Source: a bacterium
GTDB taxonomy: Bacteria; Patescibacteriota; Patescibacteriia; Patescibacteriales; JALTFF01
Reading direction: 5' to 3'
Assembly (NCBI GenBank): GCA_027007465.1
Contig: JALTFF010000144.1
Coordinates: 1-15,392 of the forward strand
DNA: 15,392 nt
Notes under the pieces: generated by a model
Seen by the model: the letters and a program-made list of their open reading frames with translations, nothing else
The model's database searches: none
Told to the model about the DNA's origin: nothing
Position numbers and translations under genes: made by a program
In this document: in pieces, positions 6,309 to 13,056 of the stretch
How positions within the stretch are numbered: position 1 is the stretch's first letter
Layout of the letters: every line of letters starts with the position of its first letter

Positions 6309-7439
6309 TCACCTGTCCATATCAGCAGGACAACCATTTAAGCTCCAATAAATTATTGGAATATCAGCTATTTCAGCTTCTTTTAATAAAAACTCTAATA
6401 CAGGAATTAAGTGTAAAAAAGAAGGACCTTTAATTTTAACTCTATAAGGATTAATTGTTCCATCTCCTTTAATATAAATAGCTCCTTCTCCTCTAGCTGT
6501 CTCATTTCTAACATAAGCCTCATTTTTTGGCAATATAAATGGCATTCCTATTTTTATGTTTTTATTTAAAAAATCTCCATTAGGTATTTTATCTAATAAT
6601 TGTTTAATAATTTTTATACTTTCTTTTACTTCTAATATGCCTAGTTTAAATCTTGAATAAGCGTCCCCTTGTTTTAAAACAGGTATATTAAAATCTATTT
6701 TTTTATATATTTCATAAGGATCGTCTTTTCTAATGTCTTGCAAAAAACCAGAAGCTCTTAAGACTTGTCCAGTAGCACCCAATCTAATAGCATCATCTAT
6801 TTTTAAAACACCAATATTTTCTGTTCTTGATTTAAAAACAGGGTCTTCTTTTTCAAAATAAAAAATAGCCTCATTTACTTTGTCTAAAACCTTTAAAATC
6901 TTATCTTCAATTTTTGCTGGCAAATCTCTTCTTAATCCACCAGGACAAATAAAACCTGTTGGATATACTCTACCACCAGTAATAATGGAAAAAATATCCA
7001 AAATATAATCTCTATAACCTAAAGCTATTTTAAAGCCTGTATCAAATCCGCTTGCTGAGGAAAAAGCTCCAAACCAAATAAGATGAGACTGAATTCTAGA
7101 TAATTCAATTAAAATTACCCTAACATATTTTGCTTTTTCTGGAATATCAATCTCAGCTAATTTTTCAATTGCTTCTGCAAAAAGCAAATTCCATGCCAAT
7201 GGTTCAAAAACGCAAATTCTATCAGATAAAGCTGCATTCTGCCAAATATTTCTATATTCCATTAGCTTTTCAAATCCACGATGCAAATAACCCGGATCTG
7301 ACTTTGCTAAAACAACCTTTTCTCCGCCTAATTTTATTTTAACAGAAAAATTACCAGATCCTGGATGAGCTGGTCCGAACAAAAATTCTTGATACTCGTT
7401 TTTTGAATTATTAATTATAGTATCCTTTTTCGTTTTCAT
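6309..7439 (-). CDS. NuoD/[NiFe]-hydrogenase large-subunit-like protein, [NiFe] ligands incomplete
   Basis: Homologue of complex I 49-kDa subunit NuoD and the large subunit of group 4 energy-converting hydrogenases. 376 residues. Family blocks in order: FGPAHPGSGNF (21-31), GYLHRGFEKL (50-59), ELSRIQSHL (112-120), RASGFLQDIR (228-237), GDAYSRF (258-264), ETARGEGAIYIKGDG (313-327), GPSFLHLIPV (338-347). Active hydrogenases carry RxCGxC and DPCxxC. Here the first site reads R74-I-C76-V-F-E79 and the second N368-G-C370-P-A-D373-M-D-R. One Cys of each pair is kept and the second is replaced by Glu and Asp. The second Cys of each pair normally bridges Ni and Fe, so a standard [NiFe] centre is unlikely. 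The start overlaps the NuoC-like gene by 29 bases. The protein ends at TGA. Confidence 0.92.
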   Translation of the reverse strand: MKTKKDTIINNSKNEYQEFLFGPAHPGSGNFSVKIKLGGEKVVLAKSDPGYLHRGFEKLMEYRNIWQNAALSDRICVFEPLAWNLLFAEAIEKLAEIDIPEKAKYVRVILIELSRIQSHLIWFGAFSSASGFDTGFKIALGYRDYILDIFSIITGGRVYPTGFICPGGLRRDLPAKIEDKILKVLDKVNEAIFYFEKEDPVFKSRTENIGVLKIDDAIRLGATGQVLRASGFLQDIRKDDPYEIYKKIDFNIPVLKQGDAYSRFKLGILEVKESIKIIKQLLDKIPNGDFLNKNIKIGMPFILPKNEAYVRNETARGEGAIYIKGDGTINPYRVKIKGPSFLHLIPVLEFLLKEAEIADIPIIYWSLNGCPADMDR

Positions 7440-7899
7440 TTTCTTTGTTATAAAATTTTTCTCTTACATATTCTCGCCAATCAAAATCTTTTAAAAACGG
7501 CGCTGGCCCTGACCAATCTTCTAAAAATAATTCTGATAAATCAGAGTTTCCTAAAAAATTTACACCGAAAAGTTCATGAATCTCTCTTTCATGAATTTGA
7601 GAGGCAGTATAAATCTTTGAAATTGAATTAATTTCTGGCTTTTCTCTACTAATTTCTGTTTTAATATTTAAGATAGTCTTTTTTTCTTGACTCCAAAGAT
7701 GATAAACGAGTTCTATAATATTATTTTCTAAAATATCAATAGCTGACAAGCAAGAAAAAAAATCAAAGCCATTCTCTTTTAAAAAATTACAAATATTTAT
7801 CAAATCTTTATTATTAATTTTCATCCAAATTTGGTTTTTTTCTTTTTTTAAAATTTCTGCCCCAAATTTTGATTTAATCTTTGAAATTAAGCCCTCCAT
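7411..7899 (-). CDS. NuoC/EchD-like 30-kDa subunit
   Basis: Structural subunit of the peripheral arm of complex I and related hydrogenases, packing against NuoD and NuoB. 162 residues. The family signature is in the C-terminal half: HEREIHELFGVNFLGNSDL (103-121) followed by LFLEDWSGPAPFLKDF (124-139), matching the usual ERE..D.FGI.F.GH.dL....EDW...PLRKD pattern. The N-terminal 100 residues are the less conserved alpha/beta part. It has no cofactor ligands, as expected. It starts 4 bases after the NuoB-like stop and overlaps the NuoD-like gene by 29 bases, so translation is probably coupled. Confidence 0.9.
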   Translation of the reverse strand: MEGLISKIKSKFGAEILKKEKNQIWMKINNKDLINICNFLKENGFDFFSCLSAIDILENNIIELVYHLWSQEKKTILNIKTEISREKPEINSISKIYTASQIHEREIHELFGVNFLGNSDLSELFLEDWSGPAPFLKDFDWREYVREKFYNKENENEKGYYN

Positions 7900-7903
7900 A
7901 ATT

Positions 7904-8395
7904 TTATGAATTTACTTTTTGTATTAGTCTATGAATTCCATCAAAAATTGCTTCTGGTCTTGGTGGACATCCAGGAATATTCAAATCAACTGGCAAATAA
8001 TCTGATAACTTTTTAATTGTATTATATGAATCCCAATACATACCTCCGCTTACTGGGCAAGAACCTAATGACACAACCACTTTTGGAGCTGGCATTTGTT
8101 CATAAATAAGTTTAGCCACTTTAATTGACTTTATTGTTTGATAACCGGCAATAATTAAACAATCTGCTTGCCTAGGGCTTGAAACAGGGATTAAACCAAA
8201 TCTTTCCATATCCCATCTGCTTCCTACCACAGGTAAAACTTCTGTAAAACCACAAGAATTAAACCAATTAAAAACCCAGATAGACTTGACTAATTTTTTT
8301 AATTTTTTTCTATGATTATTTGTTTTTTCTAAAGTCTTCGAGCTAGAATCCTTTAATTTTAATAAATTTTTTGTTTGTAATAATATATTTTCCAT
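7904..8395 (-). CDS. NuoB-like small subunit with one N2-type cysteine missing
   Basis: Homologue of NuoB/EchC, which holds the terminal [4Fe-4S] cluster (N2 in complex I) next to the NuoD site. 163 residues. Conserved stretches: SRWDMERFG (59-67), SPRQAD (73-78), IYEQMPAPKVVVSLGSC (97-113) and IPGCPPRPEA (140-149). NuoB ligands are a tandem Cys pair plus the Cys of GSC and of PGCPP. Here C113 and C143 are present, but the tandem pair is N-S-C48-G49, so only one Cys remains. An additional C79 lies in the SPRQADC segment; whether it can serve as fourth ligand is unknown. A basic N-terminal extension of about 36 residues precedes the fold. First gene of the operon, about 37 bases downstream of the predicted transcription start. 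No SD is visible. Confidence 0.9.
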   Translation of the reverse strand: MENILLQTKNLLKLKDSSSKTLEKTNNHRKKLKKLVKSIWVFNWFNSCGFTEVLPVVGSRWDMERFGLIPVSSPRQADCLIIAGYQTIKSIKVAKLIYEQMPAPKVVVSLGSCPVSGGMYWDSYNTIKKLSDYLPVDLNIPGCPPRPEAIFDGIHRLIQKVNS

Positions 8396-8438
8396 AATAT
8401 AATTTCAATAAAAAGCAAGATAAAGTTGTATTTAATCT

Positions 8439-8467
8439 ATAATATAGAATATTCATATTTGTGTCAA
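8439..8467 (-). promoter_or_regulatory. Sigma-70-like promoter of the complex I-like operon
   Basis: On the minus strand a consensus TTGACA (8467-8462) is separated by exactly 17 bases from TATTAT (8444-8439). The predicted start near 8432 leaves a leader of about 37 bases before the NuoB-like ATG. Confidence 0.65.
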
Positions 8468-8596
8468 ATTTTAGGGTTTTATGCAAAAATTTATTTTTAA
8501 AAGTTATGTGCAATCTGCTTGTATACTTTTGAAAAGAAAAATTTATAAGTTATAAGAATTAATTAACATTAAAATTTTTGTCATTTAAATATTGCT

Positions 8597-8630
8597 TGCC
8601 CCATTAGAAATTTTAATTTCTAACAGGGCA
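8597..8630. repeat. Imperfect 16-bp hairpin
   Basis: TGCCCCATTAGAAATT and AATTTCTAACAGGGCA pair with two mismatches around a 2-base loop. It stands alone between divergent genes, so it terminates neither of them. It may be a protected end, an attenuator in the leader of the 8714 gene, or a dispersed repeat unit. Confidence 0.6.
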
Positions 8631-8632
8631 AA

Positions 8633-8658
8633 GATTTCGAGTTTCGGATTTCGAGTTT
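8633..8658. repeat. Two direct copies of GATTTCGAGTTT
   Basis: Copies at 8633-8644 and 8647-8658, with a period of 14 bases and two bases (CG) between. They directly follow the hairpin. They are possible protein-binding half-sites in the leader of the 8714 gene, or part of a repeat element. Confidence 0.65.
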
Positions 8659-8663
8659 ATTTT

Positions 8664-8698
8664 CAGGAGGGGAAGGAGAGGGAGGGGGTTAAATCTAT
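8664..8698 (+). promoter_or_regulatory. G-rich purine tract upstream of the 8714 gene
   Basis: CAGGAGGGGAAGGAGAGGGA followed by GGGGG, in an otherwise AT-rich window. It contains AGGAGG-like SD motifs, but its last G lies about 15 bases before the ATG and the best motif over 35 bases before it. Runs of 3-5 G could allow a G-quadruplex in DNA or mRNA. Its role is unknown. Confidence 0.4.
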
Positions 8699-8713
8699 TC
8701 CTAACAATAAAAT

Positions 8714-9733
8714 ATGAGCAACAAAATCAGTGAAAAATATTTTGAATACGGCGTCTCGATAAATGATGCCAGAAATCTTATTAAGCAGATAATCGCCAGA
8801 ACTAATTTTCAAATTGAAAAAGAAATTTTTTGCGGGAAAATTTACAACCAAAATAAAATCGGCAGCCTAATTTATAAAGGGACTTGGCAAAGCAAGCCAG
8901 CCGTCCTTAAAATCCAAATACTTCAACCAGATATTGATGAAATTGACATTATTAATAAATTCAATCATCAAAATAAAAGTACCCGCATTAGATTACCAAA
9001 ATTATACCGCGGTTCAAAGTGGAATCGAAATGATAATTATGGTTATTTGATTTTAGAATATATTAACGCGGCGCCAATTTATCAATCGCCATTTGCCAAT
9101 CCAAAACAAATTCAAGATTTCTCTGATTTTTACCAAGAATATAAAACTAAATGTCTTAATCAGCCACTTTTCAAGAAAGAACTTAATGAAGAAAGCAGTT
9201 TGGTTTTTACCGCCCAGCGTATTTCCCATTGGATAAAAATCGCCCAAGATAAAAATTATTTATCTAAAACAAAAATAAAAAACACTGAAAAATTTCTTTC
9301 TTTAGCTGGACAATATTTGCCTCTTATAAAAATGGAATTTATGCACGGCCACCTAACCAATAAAGATATTTTTAAAATTTCTGATGATGAGTATGTTTTA
9401 ATGTCAAATTTATTTTGGTCTTATCGGCCAGAATTTTATGATACTACTTTTCATCTTTGGAATGGAATAAATGATTTGCGTGATTTAAAGACAACTTCCA
9501 ATCAAGTTATTAAATACATTCAAAATTGGCTTCGGGCTTATAAAAAATTACCTATCATTAAACAAGATTCTGATTTTGAAAGAAAATTTAATCTAATGAT
9601 GGCTGAACGTTGTTTAGGATCATTATTGATTGATATTCAAAATATACACTATGACAGCCACCGCGATAAATTCGTCATTCACTTAACTAATTTATTTAGA
9701 GAATTATTTGATTATTACCTAGATAGATTATAG
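8714..9733 (+). CDS. Aminoglycoside-phosphotransferase/kinase-fold protein with substituted catalytic residues
   Basis: 339 residues. The layout matches the APH/choline-kinase fold: a small lobe with a strand containing AVLK66IQ (candidate ATP-binding Lys), a hinge at LILEYI (112-117), then a helical large lobe. The catalytic loop is HGHLTNKDIF (211-220), where active members read HGDLxxxNxx, so the catalytic Asp is His and the metal-binding Asn is Asp. The position of the second metal-binding Asp reads LMSNLFW (229-235). It therefore looks like a pseudokinase, or a kinase with altered chemistry. No substrate can be given. Codon use is somewhat richer in G+C than in the flanking genes. It is transcribed alone, between a hairpin/repeat block and a strong downstream hairpin, which fits a separately acquired gene. 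Confidence 0.6.
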   Translation: MSNKISEKYFEYGVSINDARNLIKQIIARTNFQIEKEIFCGKIYNQNKIGSLIYKGTWQSKPAVLKIQILQPDIDEIDIINKFNHQNKSTRIRLPKLYRGSKWNRNDNYGYLILEYINAAPIYQSPFANPKQIQDFSDFYQEYKTKCLNQPLFKKELNEESSLVFTAQRISHWIKIAQDKNYLSKTKIKNTEKFLSLAGQYLPLIKMEFMHGHLTNKDIFKISDDEYVLMSNLFWSYRPEFYDTTFHLWNGINDLRDLKTTSNQVIKYIQNWLRAYKKLPIIKQDSDFERKFNLMMAERCLGSLLIDIQNIHYDSHRDKFVIHLTNLFRELFDYYLDRL

Positions 9734-9734
9734 G

Positions 9735-9761
9735 TCTTTGCGAGATCTAACCTCGCAAAGA
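9735..9761 (+). terminator. Strong hairpin directly after the phosphotransferase-like gene
   Basis: TCTTTGCGAG and CTCGCAAAGA form a perfect 10-bp stem with a 7-base loop, beginning one base after the stop codon. It has no following U-run, so it may be an RNA-stabilising 3' end or a dispersed repeat rather than a classic terminator. Confidence 0.55.
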
Positions 9762-9763
9762 TA

Positions 9764-9907
9764 ATGAAATGGATATCTGATTTGGCATACTAAAAATGGG
9801 TTGTGCTGGATTATGAAACTATTGTTAAGACAACCTTGAATTATGGTGATTAAGATGATGTTCAAGAATTATTTAAAATAAAAACTAAAATCCTTTTTAA
9901 ATATTAA
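9764..9907 (+). pseudogene. Decayed small gene, possibly DUF6922-like
   Basis: One frame from ATG 9764 reads a coherent 47-codon peptide interrupted only by TAA at 9791 and TAA at 9851. The pieces are MKWISDLAY, then KWVVLDYETIVKTTLNYGD, then DDVQELFKIKTKILFKY. The middle resembles small proteins in which an ETI..L.YGDW.DV..LFK pattern follows a W-D motif (DUF6922-like, sometimes beside nucleotidyltransferase toxins). That family assignment comes from memory of the pattern. The second stop sits where such proteins have Trp. No partner toxin is visible nearby. The rest of the gap up to 9981 is AT-rich with nothing recognised. Confidence 0.35.
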
Positions 9908-9981
9908 ATTTTGTTAAAATTTTATATTTTGACTAAAATTATTCAGCTTAATCTTAAAAACACAGCAAAAAAGTCCTTATG

Positions 9982-11115
9982 TCAAGTATTGTTAAAATAT
10001 TTTTTTCCTTTTAATTTATCTGGTAAAAAATCCTTTTTAGAATATTTTTCATATTTATCTCCATAGCCTAATTTTCTCATAAGTTTTGTGGTTGTATTAC
10101 GAAGATCCAAAGGAATTGGCAAGTTTCCATATGTTTCTACATCTTCTATTGCTTTATTATAAGCATTATAAGCGCTCCTATCTTTTTTACACTGAGATAA
10201 ATAAACAGCCCCGTGAGCTAAATTAATTTTACATTCTGGCAATCCAATAATTTCAACTGCCCTAAAAACACTATTAGCCACTACTAAAGCAGTTGGCTGA
10301 GCAATACCAATATCTTCTGACGCAAAAATAACCATTCTTCTTGCAATAAATTTAGGATCTTCACCAGCATCAATCATCCTTGCTAAATAATATAAAGCAG
10401 CATCTGGCTGAGAAGCGCGCATACTTTTAATAAAAGCTGAAATAGTATTATAATGCTCATCACCTTTTTTATCATATTGTAAAAATTTTGATTGAGCTGT
10501 ATTTTTTAAATTTTCAACTGTTATTTTTCCATAAAGCTGAAATGTATTCTCAATTATAGTAATAGCTTGCCTAGCATCTCCATTAGATAGAGAGATTATC
10601 CAATCCTCTGCTTTTTCATCTATTTTAAACTTTGTCCTTTTAATAATCTCTGCTATCTCTTCTTTTGAAAATTTATTTAAGATAAAAATCCTGCAACGAG
10701 ATAGTAATGGAGATATTATTTCAAAGCTTGGATTTTCTGTTGTGGCTCCAATTAAAATTATTCTCCCATCCTCAATTAAAGGAAGTAAAAAATCTTGCTG
10801 AGATTTACTAAAGCGATGTATTTCATCTAAAAACAAAATTTTTGCTTGGTTCCAAGCATTTTCATCAACAATCTTTTTAATATCTGATTTTTTCGCAGAA
10901 ACAGCTGATAATTCGTAAAATTGCGCCTTTAAACTATTGGCATATATTTTTGCTAAAGTTGTCTTACCTGTTCCTGGTGGTCCCCAAAGAATAAAAGAAA
11001 ACAAATGTTTTTTGTTTATAGCCACATTTAATGGTTTACCTTCTCCAACTAAATGTTTTTGTCCAATAAATTCACTTAAAGTCTTAGGCCTTATTTTTGA
11101 TGCTAAAGGTTGCAT
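9982..11115 (-). CDS. rarA: Replication-associated recombination protein RarA (MgsA), AAA+ ATPase
   Basis: Clamp-loader-like AAA+ ATPase acting at stalled replication forks, interacting with SSB in studied bacteria. 377 residues, somewhat shorter than the usual 420-450. Motifs: PLASKIRPKTLSEFIGQKHLVG (3-24), Walker A GPPGTGKT (45-52), Walker B ILFLDE (93-98), sensor 1 GATTENPS (123-130), arginine-finger region LLSRC (137-141), the SNGDARQA sensor 2 segment, then the C-terminal tetramerisation domain with DAGEDPKFIARRM and ASEDIGIA. The gene begins 3 bases after the stop of the second MinD-like gene and so appears to be the last cistron of that run. It ends with TGA. Confidence 0.94.
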   Translation of the reverse strand: MQPLASKIRPKTLSEFIGQKHLVGEGKPLNVAINKKHLFSFILWGPPGTGKTTLAKIYANSLKAQFYELSAVSAKKSDIKKIVDENAWNQAKILFLDEIHRFSKSQQDFLLPLIEDGRIILIGATTENPSFEIISPLLSRCRIFILNKFSKEEIAEIIKRTKFKIDEKAEDWIISLSNGDARQAITIIENTFQLYGKITVENLKNTAQSKFLQYDKKGDEHYNTISAFIKSMRASQPDAALYYLARMIDAGEDPKFIARRMVIFASEDIGIAQPTALVVANSVFRAVEIIGLPECKINLAHGAVYLSQCKKDRSAYNAYNKAIEDVETYGNLPIPLDLRNTTTKLMRKLGYGDKYEKYSKKDFLPDKLKGKKYFNNT

Positions 11116-11118
11116 AAT

Positions 11119-12006
11119 TTAAAAAATAGCTAATTTATTAAAAATTTCTTTTATCTCCTTTTTAGCTTTTAAATTTGTTTCCATAATAGGATTTAGATTT
11201 GCAATAGCTTTAAAAATTTCCTTGTCATAAGATATTTCTCCTAAAAAATTTTTGCCTGCCCATTTTTTTATTTCTTCACTTTTCTCAATATTGATATCCC
11301 ATTTATTTATAACAACTCTATATGGAATTTTAAAATAATCAATAAGCTCAAACGTCCTTTTCATATCAGAAAAACCAGAGACAGTTGGCTCTGTTATTAA
11401 AATAATAAAATCAACATCTTTTATAGCAGAAGTCACAGGACAACCAGTTCCAGGCGCAGAATCAATAATCATCATCTCATAATTAAACTCCTCTACTTTC
11501 TGTTTTATTATATCAATAATTTTACCCGATCCAGATTCTCCTGGAAGAAGCTGACCTGATACTAATTGGAAATTGCGATTCTTGTTTGAAATTTTTTTTA
11601 TTCTTATTTCTCCATTTTTAACTGGTTTTAATTTAATAGCTTTAAAAGAGCATACAATCTTGCAAGCTCCACATCCTTCACATAAAAATGGATTAATAAC
11701 AAATTTATTTTTTTTAATTTCTATAGCTCCAAACTTACAAGCTTTAACACAAGTTCCACAGTTATTACATCTATCATAATTAATTTCTGCTTTAGAAGAA
11801 GTAATTACTGGGATAATTTTATCCCACCCCATAGGTTTGCCAAGCCATATAGCTAAATTTGGCGCATCAACATCACAATCAACTGCAACAATCTTATATT
11901 TTTTTGAAAAAAGCCAAACTAATGAAGAACTAAGCATTGATTTTCCTACCCCTCCTTTACCAGAACAAATTGCTATTTTAAATTTTCGCTTTTTAATTTT
12001 ATTCAT
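11119..12006 (-). CDS. MinD-family P-loop ATPase with inserted 2x[4Fe-4S] ferredoxin domain (second copy)
   Basis: Deviant Walker A, SGKGGVGKS (15-23); a DCDVDAPN switch segment (43-50); then an inserted ferredoxin domain with C80-x2-C83-x2-C86-x3-C90 and C109-x2-C112-x2-C115-x3-C119. The ATPase fold resumes with IIDSAPGTGCPV and ITEPT. 295 residues from ATG 12006, which overlaps the preceding stop by 8 bases. A TTG at 12030 would add 8 residues, and I prefer the ATG. The family (COG1149 type) is related to Mrp/NBP35 and CooC-like proteins, which load Fe-S clusters or metals; this subgroup has no settled function. It occurs in tandem with a paralogue, a common arrangement, which suggests a heterodimer. 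Confidence 0.88.
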   Translation of the reverse strand: MNKIKKRKFKIAICSGKGGVGKSMLSSSLVWLFSKKYKIVAVDCDVDAPNLAIWLGKPMGWDKIIPVITSSKAEINYDRCNNCGTCVKACKFGAIEIKKNKFVINPFLCEGCGACKIVCSFKAIKLKPVKNGEIRIKKISNKNRNFQLVSGQLLPGESGSGKIIDIIKQKVEEFNYEMMIIDSAPGTGCPVTSAIKDVDFIILITEPTVSGFSDMKRTFELIDYFKIPYRVVINKWDINIEKSEEIKKWAGKNFLGEISYDKEIFKAIANLNPIMETNLKAKKEIKEIFNKLAIF

Positions 12007-12880
12007 TTTGATAATGTATATTAATATCAAATAATCTTCCTTCTGAGTATTTTTTAGCTAATTTTTCTGAATACAAAATTTCTTTCTCTATTTTAGCTGA
12101 ATGTGTTTCCAGAGTTTTAATAATATTGCTTTTGCTTCCTAAATCAGCCTTATTTAAAACTACTTTAACAGGTATTTTTATCTTTTCACATAAACTTAAA
12201 ATTAAATCAAGATCATAAGCTCCAACTGCTGTAGGCTCTGTAACAGCATAAGCAAAATCAACATCTAAAAGAGCATTAACAACTGGGCAATGGGTTCCAG
12301 CAGCTGTATCAAATAGAACATAAATATCATCTTTGTTTAGATGATTAATTTTGTTTACAAAATTTAAAGCAAATTTCTTAGCTTCTTTTACAATTGGCAC
12401 TGATTCTTCTAATCCAGGATTTGCAACACCAGTTATTAGCCATAAATCAGAAATTTTATCTAAATATATTTTCCCAATTTCTTTTTTCTCAAATTCAATT
12501 GCATTATTGGGACAAGCATATTGGCAAGCGCCACATCCAGAGCACAGGTCGTTTATAAAAACAGGATATTTTTGCGGAATTTGAAAAATGGCATTATTAT
12601 AACAAGCTTTAATGCATAATCCACATTTCTTGCATTTTGATTTAATTAGCTTTGGAAATTCTGCAAAAACTTGCTTAACATTATTTAAGTTAAAAAATTT
12701 TTCCTTGCTTTTTAATCTTCTGTTTAATAATAAATAATCATTTGGGCATTCTACATCACAATCACAAAGAATAACTTTAGCGCCTTGCTTTAAAAATTCT
12801 TTTGCTAATAAAATAGCAAAAGTGCTTTTACCTGTTCCACCTTTACCACCAGTAATAGCTATTTTTTTTATTTTTTTCAT
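11999..12880 (-). CDS. MinD-family P-loop ATPase with inserted 2x[4Fe-4S] ferredoxin domain (first copy)
   Basis: 293 residues. Deviant Walker A GGKGGTGKST (11-20). A Cys-rich switch segment, C39-D-C41-DVE-C45-PND, is richer in Cys than in the partner copy. Ferredoxin insert: C83-x2-C86-x2-C89-x3-C93 and C113-x2-C116-x2-C119-x3-C123-P. The ATPase fold continues with LFDTAAGTHCPV and VTEPT. Expected to bind two [4Fe-4S] clusters and ATP. It is paired with the next gene (8-base overlap) and probably forms a heterodimer. Neighbours encoding NifX-like and zinc-ribbon proteins suggest work on a metal cofactor; the substrate is unknown. No SD is visible before the ATG. Confidence 0.88.
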   Translation of the reverse strand: MKKIKKIAITGGKGGTGKSTFAILLAKEFLKQGAKVILCDCDVECPNDYLLLNRRLKSKEKFFNLNNVKQVFAEFPKLIKSKCKKCGLCIKACYNNAIFQIPQKYPVFINDLCSGCGACQYACPNNAIEFEKKEIGKIYLDKISDLWLITGVANPGLEESVPIVKEAKKFALNFVNKINHLNKDDIYVLFDTAAGTHCPVVNALLDVDFAYAVTEPTAVGAYDLDLILSLCEKIKIPVKVVLNKADLGSKSNIIKTLETHSAKIEKEILYSEKLAKKYSEGRLFDINIHYQNE

Positions 12881-13056
12881 TTTATTAATTTAATAATTTA
12901 AAAGTAATATAAAATTTCTTCTATGCGCTTTACTGTTTTTCTGCTAATATTATCTAAATAATTCCTCTCAGTATTAACTGATCAATCAAACTTCACTAAC
13001 GCTCTGCTTATTTTAGCCTGTCCGCGCCTCCCTGTTATAGACTATAATTAAATAAT
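12881..13056. other. Intergenic region between the CDF-NifX and MinD genes
   Basis: 176 bases. It is AT-rich near the MinD start. A GC-richer patch at about 13005-13035 is followed by a small palindrome, TTATAG-A-CTATAA (13035-13047). No frame, tRNA or clear promoter was recognised. It separates the transport/NifX genes from the ATPase pair, so these may be two transcription units. Confidence 0.45.

Larger units (their letters stand above)
8396..8713. other. Divergent intergenic region (318 bases)
   Basis: Lies between the minus-strand complex I-like operon and the plus-strand phosphotransferase-like gene. It holds the operon promoter (8439-8467), about 120 bases of AT-rich sequence with nothing recognised, and then a compact composite. 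The composite is a hairpin (8597-8630), two copies of a 12-base repeat (8633-8658) and a purine tract (about 8664-8698). No reading frame of note and no RNA gene were recognised. Confidence 0.7.

Noticed and set aside
6249..6311. Read-through of the NuoD-like stop TGA, as Gly, Trp or selenocysteine.
   Set aside because: The residues after the stop do not match any NuoD or hydrogenase tail, and the protein already ends in the family's DR. Other genes here (barrel gene, rarA) also stop at TGA.
8663..8851. Minus-strand 62-codon frame opposite the start of the phosphotransferase-like gene.
   Set aside because: It is a shadow of that gene and extends into the purine tract.
11573..12034. Plus-strand frames across the MinD-like genes.
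   Set aside because: They run antisense to clear ATPase motifs and show no family pattern.
12881..13056. tRNA or small structured RNA in the GC-richer patch.
   Set aside because: No cloverleaf, no T-arm consensus and no stable long stem was found.
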